Notes: a model not told the origin generated them from the letters alone. Counted from the stretch's first letter, positions 6,900 through 16,016 are shown. The stretch: DNA of 64,000 nt from Pseudomonas sp. AFG_SD02_1510_Pfu_092 (GCF_003331055.1 NZ_PUQD01000007.1:62001-126000), one strand, 5' to 3'. Translations and numbers: made by a program.

Positions 6900-7826
6900 A
6901 TGAGTGCGGTCCGCAAGAACCCTGATGCCTTTGCTTTCCAGGTGATGCTGGGGCTGTGCCTGATCTGGGGCTGTCAGCAGGTGCTGATCAAGACCGCCGC
7001 CGTGGACATTGCGCCGGTGATGCAGGCGGCCTTGCGCAACGGCATTGCCGCCGTGCTGGTGGGGCTGATGCTGTGCTGGCGCGGTGGCTGGGAACAGGTC
7101 GGCGTCACCTGGCGCGCCGGGGTACTGGCGGGCGGGTTGTTCGGCGTGGAGTTCCTGTTCATCGCCGAGGGGCTGAAACTGACATCGGCGGCGCACATGT
7201 CGGTGTTCCTCTACACCGCGCCGGTGTTCACCGCGTTGGGCCTGCACTTCCGGCTACCCAGCGAACGCCTGCGGCTGCTGCAGTGGCTGGGGATTCTGCT
7301 GGCCTTCGGCGGTATAGCCATGGCGTTTGCCGGCGGCATGTCGTTCGAAGACATGGATGGCCGTATGCTGTTGGGCGATGCCTTTGGCGTGATCGCCGGG
7401 CTGGCCTGGGGCGCGACCACGGTGGTGGTGCGCTGCTCGCGGCTGTCGGAGGCGCCGGCGACCCTGACGCTGTTCTATCAACTGGCGGTGGGCTTTGCCG
7501 GGCTGCTGTTGATCGCTTTGCTCAGCGGGCAGATCGGCGCGGTGGCGCTGACACCTTTGGCGATGGGCAGCGTGCTGTTCCAGGGGATTGTAGTGTCGTT
7601 CATCAGCTACCTGACCTGGTTCTGGTTGCTGCGCAAATACCTCGCGTCGAACCTGGCGGTGTTTTCCTTTATTACCCCGCTGTTCGGGGTGACCTTTGGC
7701 GTGTTGCTGCTGGATGAGCCGCTGAGCGTGAACTTTGTGGTGGGGGCGTTGATGGTGTTGCTGGGGGTGGTGCTGGTGAGCGCCGAGCCTTGGGTGAGGC
7801 AGCAATTGCGTAAGTTTGTGGGGTAG
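6900..7826 (+). CDS. EamA/DMT family transporter
   Basis: A 308-residue inner-membrane protein with ten predicted helices in two EamA halves. The first carries LCLIWGCQQVLIKTAAVDIAPVMQAALRNGIAA and AHMSVFLYTAPVFTALGLHF. The second carries GLAWGATTVVVRCSR and ASNLAVFSFITPLFGVTFGVLLLDEPLS. These are the usual RhaT/YdcZ-like signatures of exporters of amino acids, metabolites or drugs; substrate is not predictable. The ATG at 6900 follows CAGAGG. The transcript leader contains a nested stem at 6809-6869. It converges on an MFS gene across a REP doublet. Confidence 0.87.
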   Translation: MSAVRKNPDAFAFQVMLGLCLIWGCQQVLIKTAAVDIAPVMQAALRNGIAAVLVGLMLCWRGGWEQVGVTWRAGVLAGGLFGVEFLFIAEGLKLTSAAHMSVFLYTAPVFTALGLHFRLPSERLRLLQWLGILLAFGGIAMAFAGGMSFEDMDGRMLLGDAFGVIAGLAWGATTVVVRCSRLSEAPATLTLFYQLAVGFAGLLLIALLSGQIGAVALTPLAMGSVLFQGIVVSFISYLTWFWLLRKYLASNLAVFSFITPLFGVTFGVLLLDEPLSVNFVVGALMVLLGVVLVSAEPWVRQQLRKFVG

Positions 7827-7840
7827 TGAGTTGTCTGTGC

Positions 7841-7936
7841 CGGCCTCTTCGCGGGTAAACCCGCTCCCACAGGGGCCGCACAATCTTCAAGACCTGCGCA
7901 GTACCTGTGGGAGCGGGCGAGCCCGCGAAGAGGCCG
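7841..7936. repeat. REP doublet
   Basis: Opposed copies (CTCTTCGCGGGTAAACCCGC and GTGGGAGCGGGCGAGCCCGC) between the EamA and MFS genes, which converge. Its position suggests a role as a bidirectional 3' boundary. Confidence 0.85.
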
Positions 7937-7953
7937 GCGCAGGCGACCACCAT

Positions 7954-9126
7954 TCAGGATGCAGCCTTGGCCTGACAGGCGCTGCCCTGCTGTGCAGCGC
8001 TCGCAAACAGCACCAACCCCCCAGCCACCAGCAACCCGCCCGCCGCCAGCATCAAGGCCGGCTGCAACCCACCGCTGTAATGGCTGCTGACCGCTGCCAG
8101 CAACGGCCCGCTCAACTGCCCCAGGGCAAAGCACGCAGTCAGTAACCCGGCATTGCGCTGCGTGGCGTGCGGCGCCAGTTCGCGTGAACGTTGCATCACC
8201 AACTGCATGCAGGCCAGGAACGGCCCGCCACACAGCACCACGCCCAACGCCAACCCCGCACCGCCACCCATCAGGCAGGCCAGCACACCCAACCCCTGCA
8301 ACCACAAGGTGGCGGTCAGCCAGGTCGATGTACGGCCGCCGCGTCGCAGACTCACCAGTAGCACCCCGAGCGCCGCCGCCAGGCCAAACGCCGGCCAGAA
8401 CAGGTCGGCCAGCCATTGGCCCCGGAACTGCTGGTTGGCCATCTGCGCCAGGAAGGTGGCCGGCAGGATGTAACCGATACCGTACAACGCATAGACCAGC
8501 CCCAGGCGGCCTACGCCGACGCTGCCAATCGGGCCCTGACGGGCAACGGAGGGCGCCGGTGCCGCTTGCAGTGCCCGCGGTAGCCAAGGCCTGAGCGCCA
8601 GCAGCATTACCAGCGCGGCTACGGCATAGATCAGCCACAGTGCGGCCGAACCCAGCCCGCCCACATGCGCCACCAGCGCCAGCAAGCCCGTCAGCGCAAT
8701 GCCCAGGCCGGGCCCGGCGAATACCAGGGCGCCCAGGCGCGGGTGGTGATGGGCATTTGCCACCTGCTGGCTGAGGCTGGTGATCGTCACCAGCACCCAG
8801 GCGCTGGCCACGCCGGTGCCGAAGCGCAACAGCAGATGGCCCCAGAAGCCGTCGGCGGCCCACGAGGCCAAGGTCAGCAGCACGCACAGCCACAGCCCGC
8901 CATGCAGGCGCAAACGCACCTGGCCGGGCGAGCGGGCGAACATGGCATCGACCGCACCGATGAAGTACCCCAGGTAATTGGCCGCTGCGACCAGCCCGGC
9001 CACCGTCAGGTCGAACTGGCCTTCGGCGATCAGTTGCGGCAGTTGCGGGGTGAGGGCGAAACGGCCGATGCCCATGGCCATCATCAGCGCCACGGCGCTG
9101 GCCAGCAGTTGAGTGAGTGGCGACAT
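7954..9126 (-). CDS. MFS transporter, YbfB/YjiJ family
   Basis: A 390-residue major facilitator protein with about twelve membrane helices. The N-terminal half has LMMAMGIGRFALTPQLPQL and AAANYLGYFIGAVDAMFARSP, characteristic of YbfB/YjiJ-like MFS members; the loop after helix 8 holds the basic segment SLRRGGRTS. It is probably an exporter, substrate unknown. It is transcribed away from a LysR gene, and a palindrome in the 106-base gap between them suggests that regulator controls it. Confidence 0.85.
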   Translation of the reverse strand: MSPLTQLLASAVALMMAMGIGRFALTPQLPQLIAEGQFDLTVAGLVAAANYLGYFIGAVDAMFARSPGQVRLRLHGGLWLCVLLTLASWAADGFWGHLLLRFGTGVASAWVLVTITSLSQQVANAHHHPRLGALVFAGPGLGIALTGLLALVAHVGGLGSAALWLIYAVAALVMLLALRPWLPRALQAAPAPSVARQGPIGSVGVGRLGLVYALYGIGYILPATFLAQMANQQFRGQWLADLFWPAFGLAAALGVLLVSLRRGGRTSTWLTATLWLQGLGVLACLMGGGAGLALGVVLCGGPFLACMQLVMQRSRELAPHATQRNAGLLTACFALGQLSGPLLAAVSSHYSGGLQPALMLAAGGLLVAGGLVLFASAAQQGSACQAKAAS

Positions 9127-9181
9127 GGCAGGTCTCCTGTGCCGAGGTAAGCGATGGCTGGCAGGTTAGGGCGGTTTCTTT

Positions 9182-9196
9182 TTCAATAAAATTGAA
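9182..9196. promoter_or_regulatory. LysR-type operator palindrome
   Basis: TTCAAT-AAA-ATTGAA is a perfect dyad containing the T-N11-A pattern (T9183 to A9195) of LysR-family binding sites. It sits in the A+T-rich centre of the intergenic region between the MFS gene and the divergent LysR gene, where a shared operator is expected. Confidence 0.6.
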
Positions 9197-9232
9197 TAAT
9201 GATGAGCAAGTTGTTCTGTTTTGGAGAATGTC

Positions 9233-10126
9233 GTGGAGTTCAGCCAACTGCGTATCTTCCAGGCCGTCGCCGAGGAGGGGTCGGTCACCCGCGCTGCCGA
9301 GCGCCTGCACCGGGTGCCGTCGAACCTGTCGACGCGCCTGCGCCAGCTTGAACAGCAACTGGGTATCGAGTTGTTCCTGCGCGAGCGCCAGCGCTTGCAG
9401 CTGTCGCCGGCGGGCAAGGTGTTGCTGGACTACGCCAACCGCCTTTCAGCCTTGCGCGACGAGGCGCTGGCAGCCGTGCGCGGCGGCCAGCCGGCCGGGG
9501 ATTTTGTGCTGGGGACCATGTACAGCACGGCGGCGACCCATCTGCCGGCGCTGCTGGCGCGTTACCACCAGGCCTACCCGGCGGTGAACCTGCAGGTGCG
9601 CGCTGCGCCCAGTGGCGAGTTGCTGGAGGGGCTGCTCAACCACAGCCTGGACGCAGCGTTGGTGGACGGCCCGTTGAACCTGGCCGGGCTGGATGGCGTG
9701 CCGCTATGCGACGAACAGCTGGTGCTGATCACCAGCCCCGAGCACCCGGCGGTGCACACTGCCCGGGATGTGGCGGGCAAGGCTGTGTTCACCTTCCGCC
9801 AGGGCTGCTCGTACCGCATGCGCCTGGAGGCCTGGTATGCCCATGCCCATACGCCCATGGGCCGGGTGATGGAGATCGAGTCGTACCAGAGCATGCTGGC
9901 CTGCGTGATCGCCGGGGCAGGCGTGGCCCTGATGGCCCGCTCGATGCTCGACAGCCTGCCTGGGCGTGACCGGGTACGGGTGCACCCGCTGCAAGCACCG
10001 TTCGATCAGGCGGTGACCTGGTTGATGTGGCGCCAGGGCATGCGCGGGGCGAATTTGCAGGCCTGGATCGATTTGCAACAAAGCGAAACGATTAACCAGT
10101 CGTCGGAATGCGCCGTTACGGCTTGA
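9233..10126 (+). CDS. LysR family transcriptional regulator
   Basis: A 297-residue regulator. The N-terminal winged helix-turn-helix reads FSQLRIFQAVAEEGSVTRAAERLHRVPSNLSTRLRQLEQQLGIELFLRERQRLQLSPAG, followed by a substrate-binding domain from about residue 90 (GDFVLGTMYSTAATHLPALL). I chose GTG at 9233 because GGAGA lies five bases upstream and the family begins right before the helix-turn-helix; a TTG at 9221 is in frame but overlaps that site. The divergent MFS gene is the likely target. The last codon overlaps the Anr box of the next transcript. Confidence 0.88.
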   Translation: MEFSQLRIFQAVAEEGSVTRAAERLHRVPSNLSTRLRQLEQQLGIELFLRERQRLQLSPAGKVLLDYANRLSALRDEALAAVRGGQPAGDFVLGTMYSTAATHLPALLARYHQAYPAVNLQVRAAPSGELLEGLLNHSLDAALVDGPLNLAGLDGVPLCDEQLVLITSPEHPAVHTARDVAGKAVFTFRQGCSYRMRLEAWYAHAHTPMGRVMEIESYQSMLACVIAGAGVALMARSMLDSLPGRDRVRVHPLQAPFDQAVTWLMWRQGMRGANLQAWIDLQQSETINQSSECAVTA

Positions 10127-10136
10127 TCCGTATCAA
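10123..10136 (+). promoter_or_regulatory. Perfect Anr/FNR box
   Basis: TTGAT-CCGT-ATCAA matches the Anr/FNR consensus TTGAT-N4-ATCAA with no mismatch. It overlaps the stop codon of the LysR gene and lies 114 bases before the PA1414-like start codon. An Anr site at -41.5 would put transcription start near 10171, with a weak TAGAGG at the -10 position. Anr is the oxygen-sensing Fe-S activator of pseudomonads. Confidence 0.75.
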
Positions 10137-10250
10137 AATGGCCCGTATCTGTAGGAATAGAGGCATGCGTAATACAGAGCATGGAGCTATGATCTGTATG
10201 AAACATCGCAGGATTGAATGACCGCGAGGCTGACCCGTCAAGGGGGCATT

Positions 10251-10379
10251 ATGAATAGACCACTGTCCAACTGGCTCCACGACCTGGCTGTCGCCTTGGG
10301 GCTGATTCCACCACCCTTGCAGCCGGTACCGATTCCGACTGATGAAGAGCAGCGCAAACGCCAACCGCGTCGTCGCTGA
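10251..10379 (+). CDS. PA1414 family small protein
   Basis: A 42-residue protein (MNRPLSNWLHDLAVALGLIP, then PPLQPVPIPTDEEQRKRQPRRR). The amphipathic N-terminal helix, proline-rich middle and Arg-rich end fit the PA1414 family of pseudomonads. AGGGGG stands before the ATG at 10251. A perfect Anr box lies upstream and a strong terminator directly downstream, so the gene forms its own short transcript of about 250 bases that should be made at low oxygen. In P. aeruginosa the PA1414 locus is, as I recall, associated with the oxygen-responsive small RNA SicX; whether an RNA is the functional product here is unknown. Confidence 0.78.
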   Translation: MNRPLSNWLHDLAVALGLIPPPLQPVPIPTDEEQRKRQPRRR

Positions 10380-10380
10380 T

Positions 10381-10428
10381 ACACAAAAAGGCCGCTGCAC
10401 CTGGGTGGGTACAGCGGCCTTTTTGTGT
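10381..10428. terminator. Strong bidirectional intrinsic terminator
   Basis: Perfect 17-base arms (ACACAAAAAGGCCGCTG and CAGCGGCCTTTTTGTGT) with a 14-base loop, and A- and T-runs on both sides. The first arm begins one base after the PA1414-like stop codon. Confidence 0.9.
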
Positions 10429-10451
10429 TCGATGAAAATCTGTTGCCTGTG

Positions 10452-10549
10452 CCGGCCTCTTCGCGGGCTTGCCCGCTCCCACAGGGATCGCGCACAGCCT
10501 GAGAGCGGTGCAGTACCTGTGGGAGCGGGCAAGCCCGCGAAGAGGCCGG
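10452..10549. repeat. REP doublet
   Basis: Opposed cores (TTCGCGGGCTTGCCCGCTCC and GGAGCGGGCAAGCCCGCGAA) between the PA1414-like terminator and the end of the symporter gene. Confidence 0.85.
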
Positions 10550-10568
10550 TACGGTTAGCCGAGCCCTG

Positions 10569-11948
10569 TCAGGCCAGCTTCACCGCCGCCGCCGGCTTGC
10601 GCGACACCAGGCTGACCACGACAAAGCTCACCAGCCCGACCACCAGGCTGTAGTAGATCGGTGTATTGGCCTCCAGCCCATCCTTGAACATGAACAGCAG
10701 GGCGGTGGCAAAGCCCAGCGACATGCTGGCGATGGCCCCGGCGGTGGTCGCGCGCTTCCAGAAGATCGCCCCGATCAGCGGGATCAGCATGCCGCCGACC
10801 AGCAGGTTGTAGGCCAGGGTCAGGGCGTTGATCACATCGTTCACCACCAGGGCGATGCCCAGCACCACCAGGCCGGTGAGCAGGGTGAACAGGCGGCTGA
10901 CGCCCAGGCTCGACGGCTTGCCGCCGCGCAGCTTGGGCAGCAGGTCCTCGGTCAGGGTGGTCGACGCCGCCAGCAGGCCGGCACTGGCGGTAGACATCAT
11001 GGCGGCCAGCGCCGCAGCCATCAGCAGGCCACGAATGCCATCGGGCAAGGTGGTCTTGATCATCTCGGCAAAGGCATTGTTCGGGTTGGCCAGGTCGGGC
11101 ATCAGCACATGCGCGGCCATGCCGATCGCGGCGCAGGCCAGGCCGTACAGCACGCAATACACTCCGGCGGTGGTGCCGGCACGCTGGCAGACCTTGGCGT
11201 CACGAGCGGTGAACACCCGTTGCCAGATGTCCTGGCCAATGAGAATGCCGAAGAAGTAGATCAGGAAGTAGGTGATGATGGTGTCCCAGCCAATGGTGGT
11301 CAGCTGGAAGCTGGCCGCCGGCAGCTTGGCCACCAGGGTGTCCCAGCCACCGGCCTTGTACAGGCACACCGGCAGCAGGATGAACATCAGGCCGACGGTC
11401 TTGATCACGAACTGGACGATGTCGGTCAGGGTCAGCGACCACATGCCGCCAATGGTCGAGTACAGCACCACCACACCGCCGCCGAGCAGCAGCGAAGCCC
11501 AGAACGGCAGGTCCAGCAACACCTGCAGCACGGTGGCCATGGCGAGGGTCGAGGTCACGCCGATCATCAACGCATAAGCCAGCATGATCACTGCGCTGGC
11601 CTGGCGTGCGGTCGGGTTGTAGCGCTGCTCCAGAACCTGGGTCACGGTGAAGATGCGCAGGCGCAGCAGGGGTTTGGCCAGGAACAGGTTGAGCGCGATG
11701 ATGCCCAGGCCCAGCGCTGCGCACAGCCAGAAGCCGGAGATGCCGTGAACGTAACCCAGGCGCACGGTGCCGACGGTCGACGCGCCACCGAGCACGGTGG
11801 TGGCCATGGTGCCCATGTACAGCACTGGGCCGAGGTTGCGCCCGGCTACCAGGTAGTCTTCATGGGTTTTCGCGCGCCGCATGCCATACCAGCCAAGCCC
11901 GAGCATGCCGGCGGTATAGATCATTACAACAATGATGTCCAAGGCCAT
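10569..11948 (-). CDS. Sodium:solute symporter (SSS family), probably for guanidino compounds
   Basis: A 459-residue inner-membrane Na+/solute symporter with about thirteen helices. Signatures are AGRNLGPVLYMGTMATTVLGGASTVGTVRLGYVHGISG near the N-terminus and ALAAMMSTASAGLLAASTTLTEDL in the SSS family's second half. The ATG at 11948 follows GGGAGACC. It is immediately downstream of gbuA in the same direction, with 132 bases between, so the likely substrate is guanidinobutyrate or a related compound. P. aeruginosa has a similar symporter a few genes from gbuA. Substrate is inference from context. Confidence 0.85.
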   Translation of the reverse strand: MALDIIVVMIYTAGMLGLGWYGMRRAKTHEDYLVAGRNLGPVLYMGTMATTVLGGASTVGTVRLGYVHGISGFWLCAALGLGIIALNLFLAKPLLRLRIFTVTQVLEQRYNPTARQASAVIMLAYALMIGVTSTLAMATVLQVLLDLPFWASLLLGGGVVVLYSTIGGMWSLTLTDIVQFVIKTVGLMFILLPVCLYKAGGWDTLVAKLPAASFQLTTIGWDTIITYFLIYFFGILIGQDIWQRVFTARDAKVCQRAGTTAGVYCVLYGLACAAIGMAAHVLMPDLANPNNAFAEMIKTTLPDGIRGLLMAAALAAMMSTASAGLLAASTTLTEDLLPKLRGGKPSSLGVSRLFTLLTGLVVLGIALVVNDVINALTLAYNLLVGGMLIPLIGAIFWKRATTAGAIASMSLGFATALLFMFKDGLEANTPIYYSLVVGLVSFVVVSLVSRKPAAAVKLA

Positions 11949-12080
11949 TGGGGGTCTCCCGATTATCTTTATTATGGCGAGATCGACCGCCCGGGCGTTT
12001 GCACGGCGCCCGGCGGTCATGTCGTGTGTTGGCGGGCCTCTGTGGCCCTCCCATATGGCTCCTGCCGGGGTCCAGCGGTA

Positions 12081-13031
12081 TTAGCGACGCACCACGCCTG
12101 GCAGCACGCAGAGCATCTCGAACAACAGGTTGGCACCGAGCAGCGAGGTGTTGCCGGTGGTGTCGTAAGGCGGGGAGACTTCGACGAGGTCACAGCCGAT
12201 CAGGTCCAGGCCGTGGCAGCCGCGAATGATCTCCATCGCCTGGATGGTGGTCAAGCCGCCGATTTCCGGGGTGCCGGTGCCAGGCGCCCAGGCCGGGTCG
12301 ATGCCGTCGATGTCGAACGACAGGTACACCGGGCCGCCACCGACCTTTTCCCGCACTTCGGCCATCAGTGGCGCCAGCGATTTGTGCCAGCACTCTTCGG
12401 CCTGGACCACGCGGAAGCCCTGGCGGCGGCTCCAGTTGAAGTCATCGGCGGTGTAGCCCTGGGCGCGCAGGCCGATCTGCACCACGCGGTCGCAATCGAG
12501 CAGGCCTTCTTCCACGGCGCGGCGGAAGGTGGTGCCGTGGGCGATCTTCTCGCCGAACATGTGGTCGTTGACGTCGGCGTGGGCATCGATGTGCACCAGG
12601 CCGATCTTGCCGTGCTTCTTGTGCAGGGCGCGCAGGATCGGCAGGGTGATGGTGTGGTCGCCACCCAGGGTCAGCGGGATGATGTTGTGCTCGAGGACCT
12701 CGTCATAGGCCTCTTCGATGATGCGCACAGCGTCCAGCAGGTTGAAGGTGTTGATCGCCACATCACCGATGTCGGCCACCGACAGCGAGTCGAACGGTGC
12801 GGCGCCGGTGGCCATGTTGTACGGGCGGATCATCACCGATTCGGCGCGGATCTGCCGTGGGCCAAAGCGGGTGCCGGAGCGCAGCGAGGTGCCGATGTCC
12901 AGTGGCACGCCGATGAACGCGGCGTCCAGGCCCTGGGCAGTTTGCAGGTGGGGGAGACGGAGCATGGTGGCGATGCCGCCGAAACGCGGCATTTCGTTGC
13001 CGCCCAGTGGTTGGTGGAGGATCTTGTCCAC
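12081..13031 (-). CDS. gbuA: Guanidinobutyrase (ureohydrolase/agmatinase superfamily)
   Basis: A 316-residue binuclear Mn2+ ureohydrolase. It would split 4-guanidinobutyrate into urea and 4-aminobutyrate, linking arginine decarboxylation or oxidation products to GABA metabolism. Metal ligands are in GGDH (residues 123-126), HIDAHAD (~147-153) and SFDIDGIDP (~225-235). The opening HQPLGGNEMPRFGGIATMLRLPHL matches P. aeruginosa GbuA as I recall it. I chose GTG at 13031 because GAGG lies 6 bases before it; an upstream ATG at 13043 is possible. It lies divergent to a LysR gene as in the gbuA-gbuR pair. Agmatinase or guanidinopropionase are the alternatives. Confidence 0.83.
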   Translation of the reverse strand: MDKILHQPLGGNEMPRFGGIATMLRLPHLQTAQGLDAAFIGVPLDIGTSLRSGTRFGPRQIRAESVMIRPYNMATGAAPFDSLSVADIGDVAINTFNLLDAVRIIEEAYDEVLEHNIIPLTLGGDHTITLPILRALHKKHGKIGLVHIDAHADVNDHMFGEKIAHGTTFRRAVEEGLLDCDRVVQIGLRAQGYTADDFNWSRRQGFRVVQAEECWHKSLAPLMAEVREKVGGGPVYLSFDIDGIDPAWAPGTGTPEIGGLTTIQAMEIIRGCHGLDLIGCDLVEVSPPYDTTGNTSLLGANLLFEMLCVLPGVVRR

Positions 13032-13178
13032 GGTGGGCCTCATCAGTCGGTCGATTGTTCTGTTTGTTCGAACCTGTGCCGCCGCGCGCCTTGCAGGTGT
13101 GCTGTTGCCGGCGGGCAGGGACATTTCGGCCAAGTCTGCTGAAGGTAGTGGCGGGGACAAATCGCTACCGGCAAATAC

Positions 13179-13202
13179 TTAGTTCAGGAATTTCTGAACT
13201 AA
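13179..13202. promoter_or_regulatory. 24-base palindrome between gbuA and gbuR (probable GbuR operator)
   Basis: Arms TTAGTTCAG and CTGAACTAA flank GAATTT and form a 24-base dyad with a single symmetric mismatch pair. It lies in the divergent gbuA/gbuR intergenic space, 54 bases before the gbuR start. LysR-type regulators bind such dyads. Confidence 0.7.
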
Positions 13203-13255
13203 CGGCCGGCAGAGCGGTTAGACTGCGCGCCAATACCCTTGCGGAACCGTGCCCC

Positions 13256-14149
13256 ATGGCCTCGACCTTGCCCGACCTGAAACTGCTGCGCATCTTCGTC
13301 AGCGTGGTGCGCCACCAGGGCTTTGCCAACGCCCAGCGCGAGCTGAACCTGTCGACCTCGGCGATCAGCACCTACATGAGCCAGCTGGAAGGCGCCCTGG
13401 GCATCGTGCTGTGCCACCGCGGCCGTGGCGGCTTCAGCCTGACCAGCAAGGGTGAGCTGTTTCACCAGGAGACCCTGCGCCTGCTGGCCGAGCTGGACGG
13501 TTTCGAGCAGTACGCTGCTGCGCTGAAGGGGGAGTTGCGTGGCACGCTGAACCTCGGGGTGATCGACTCCACCGTCGGTGACCGGGCCTTGCCGCTGGCC
13601 GAAGCCATCGGCGCCTACAGCCAGGAACACCCGGCGGTGCACCTGCACCTGTCGGTGTCCAGCCCTTACGAGCTGCAGCTGGGCGTGCAGGACAACCGCC
13701 TGGACCTGGCCATCGGGGCGTTTTCCTCGCGCATGAGCGGGCTGCTGTATCAGCCGCTGTACCGTGAGCAGCACTGGTTGTACTGCAGCAGCCGCCACCC
13801 GCTGTATGGCGAGCGGCGCATCCCCGAGCAAGTGGTGACCCAGCAGCGCATGGTCGGGCGTGGCTACTGGAGCCAGGCCGAGCTGGCCCGGCATGGCTTC
13901 AAGCACAGCGCGGCGACGGTGGAGAGCATGGAGGCCCAGTTGATCCTGATTCTGTCCGGGGCGTACATCGGCTACCTGCCCGAGCACTATGCCCAGGCCT
14001 GGGTCGACAAGGGCGACTTGCGCGTACTGTCGCCGTCGACCTTCGGCTACCAGGCGCCGTTCTCGTTGATCATTCGCCGCGGGCGCAGCCGCGAACCGTT
14101 GATCCAGACCTTCCGCGACCTGCTGAAAAGCCAGCTCAACGTCGGCTGA
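13256..14149 (+). CDS. gbuR: LysR family regulator GbuR
   Basis: A 297-residue LysR protein: helix-turn-helix DLKLLRIFVSVVRHQGFANAQRELNLSTSAISTYMSQLEGALGIVLCHRGRGGFSLT, then a substrate-binding domain. It stands divergent to gbuA, the arrangement known for gbuR, whose product activates gbuA in response to guanidinobutyrate in P. aeruginosa. I chose ATG 13256 (MASTLPDLKLL); the frame stays open far upstream but the upstream part overlaps gbuA and the operator palindrome. The identity rests on context more than on the protein itself. Confidence 0.78.
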   Translation: MASTLPDLKLLRIFVSVVRHQGFANAQRELNLSTSAISTYMSQLEGALGIVLCHRGRGGFSLTSKGELFHQETLRLLAELDGFEQYAAALKGELRGTLNLGVIDSTVGDRALPLAEAIGAYSQEHPAVHLHLSVSSPYELQLGVQDNRLDLAIGAFSSRMSGLLYQPLYREQHWLYCSSRHPLYGERRIPEQVVTQQRMVGRGYWSQAELARHGFKHSAATVESMEAQLILILSGAYIGYLPEHYAQAWVDKGDLRVLSPSTFGYQAPFSLIIRRGRSREPLIQTFRDLLKSQLNVG

Positions 14150-14286
14150 TGAACACGGCGTTGATACATTTTGTCGGGATACCGCTAAATTCCTGTAAAA
14201 GCACGCCGCTAAACTGATAGCGCTCTGCTACATATCAACTTGCGCTGATGATTTTTTCTTAAATTATCCTGCAAGGATCGCCCAAG

Positions 14287-15852
14287 ATGCGCATGAACTT
14301 GCCCGTCACCGAGCACGAAAGAACCTTCCCCAGCGAACAACGCCTGATTTCCACCACCGACCTCAACAGCCGCATCACCTACTGCAACGACGCTTTCGTG
14401 GCGATCAGCGGTTTCACCTATGACGAACTGGTCGGCCAGCCGCACAACCTGGTGCGTCACCCGGACATGCCGCCGGCGGTGTTCGGCCATATGTGGGACA
14501 CCATCAAGCAGGGCAAGCCGTGGATGGGCGTGGTCAAGAACCGGGCGAAGAACGGTGATTACTACTGGGTCAGCGCCTACGTCACGGCCATCTACGAACA
14601 GGGCCGCATCAGCGGCTACGAGTCGGTGCGCTCGGTGCCCACGCGCGAGCAGATTCGCCGCGCCGAGGCGTTGTATGCACGTTTGCGCGCCGGCCGTGCG
14701 CCGGTGCCGTGGGCGGCCCGGCTGGGGCGTGGCCTGGGCCACGGCTGGCCATTGATCGGTGCCGGCCTGCTGTCGGCGGCGGGCTACCTGTGGCTGCCGC
14801 CTTATGCCGCGCTCGGGCTGCTGATGGCCAGCCTGTTGCTGGCCTGGTACCTGATCGAGCACCGGCAGAACCAGATCATCCGGCGTACGCTGGCCGAGCA
14901 TCCCAAGGCCTTTACCAGCCCGCTGGTGGCGTTGACCTACAGCGATAACCCGGGCCTGCAGGGCCAACTCGACCTGGCCATCATCAGTGAGGAAGCGCGC
15001 CTGCAAACGGCGCTGACCCGCCTGGTGGATGCCGGTGTCGGGGTCAAGTCGCGGGCGGCGCAGTCATCCGACCTGTCCGATGCCCAGGCACAGATGCTCG
15101 ACCGCCAGCGGAGCGAGACCGACCAGTCGGCCACCGCCATTGCGCAGATGGCGGCGACCATCCAGCAGGTGACCCATAACGTGCAGAGTACGGCGCACGC
15201 GGCGGGCGATGCCGACCAGCTGGCTCAGCAGGGCAGCGAGTTGGCGTTGCAGAGCCTGAAAGCCATGGGCAGCATGAGCGATGCGGTCAACGACATCGGC
15301 CTGGCGGTCAATGCCCTGGCCGAGCAGACCCAGTCGATCGGCAGCGTGGTCGATGTGATTACCTCGATCGCCGAACAGACCAACCTGCTGGCGCTGAACG
15401 CGGCCATCGAGGCGGCGCGCGCCGGCGAGCAGGGGCGCGGCTTTGCCGTGGTGGCGGACGAGGTGCGTTCGCTGGCCCAGCGTACCCGTGCCTCGACCGA
15501 GGAGATCCACCACATCATCGCTTCGTTGCGTGCCGGGGCCGAGCGCGCGGTGAGCAGCGCCAGCCGTGGCGAACAGATTTCGCGGGACAGCGTGCACAGT
15601 GTCGAGGCAGTGCAGGCGGCATTGGGCGGGATCGCCCAGGCGGTCAGCCGCATCACCGGCATGAGCCAGCAGATGGCGACTGCATCGGAGCAGCAGAGCC
15701 ATGTGGCCGAGGACATCAACCAGCAGATCGTGAGGATTGCCCAGCTGTGCGACCAGAGCGCCGGGCAGGCCAGGCAGGGCGCGGAAATCAGCCAGGACCT
15801 GGAGCGTATGGCAGAGTACCTGCATAGCCTGGCGGAGCGTTTCAACCGCTGA
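14287..15852 (+). CDS. aer: Aer-type PAS-domain methyl-accepting chemotaxis protein
   Basis: A 521-residue energy/aerotaxis receptor. Residues ~10-120 form a PAS domain of Aer type ([62 protein letters not shown]), which in Aer binds FAD and senses redox state. A hydrophobic hairpin (~155-195) anchors it in the inner membrane without a periplasmic domain. The rest is a HAMP-like link and the coiled-coil signalling domain with the conserved tip [35 protein letters not shown] (~368-402). P. putida has several Aer paralogues; which one this is cannot be settled here. AAGGA precedes the ATG. It does not look linked to gbuR. Confidence 0.88.
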   Translation: MRMNLPVTEHERTFPSEQRLISTTDLNSRITYCNDAFVAISGFTYDELVGQPHNLVRHPDMPPAVFGHMWDTIKQGKPWMGVVKNRAKNGDYYWVSAYVTAIYEQGRISGYESVRSVPTREQIRRAEALYARLRAGRAPVPWAARLGRGLGHGWPLIGAGLLSAAGYLWLPPYAALGLLMASLLLAWYLIEHRQNQIIRRTLAEHPKAFTSPLVALTYSDNPGLQGQLDLAIISEEARLQTALTRLVDAGVGVKSRAAQSSDLSDAQAQMLDRQRSETDQSATAIAQMAATIQQVTHNVQSTAHAAGDADQLAQQGSELALQSLKAMGSMSDAVNDIGLAVNALAEQTQSIGSVVDVITSIAEQTNLLALNAAIEAARAGEQGRGFAVVADEVRSLAQRTRASTEEIHHIIASLRAGAERAVSSASRGEQISRDSVHSVEAVQAALGGIAQAVSRITGMSQQMATASEQQSHVAEDINQQIVRIAQLCDQSAGQARQGAEISQDLERMAEYLHSLAERFNR

Positions 15853-15859
15853 AATCGCC

Positions 15860-15979
15860 GGGGCTGCTGTGCAGCCCTTTCGCCGGCAAGCCAGCTCCCA
15901 CAGGTATTGCACGAGGTTCAGGCCTGTGGTGACCCTGTGGGGGCTGGCTTGCCGGCGAAAGGCCCGCAAAGCGGGCCGC
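15860..15979. repeat. REP doublet (CGCCGGCAAGCCAGC variant)
   Basis: Opposed variant cores (TTTCGCCGGCAAGCCAGCTC and GGGGCTGGCTTGCCGGCGAA) with outer GGGCTGC/GGCCCGC arms, between the chemoreceptor gene and tapT. Confidence 0.8.
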
Positions 15980-16016
15980 GGGTTTGTGGCAAACTGTTCC
16001 CGCCAAGGAGAACCTC

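Noticed and set aside
11109..13142. 677-codon plus-strand frame opposite the symporter and gbuA
   Set aside because: It covers parts of two intact minus-strand genes and their gap, and its product is low-complexity Gln/His/Val sequence.
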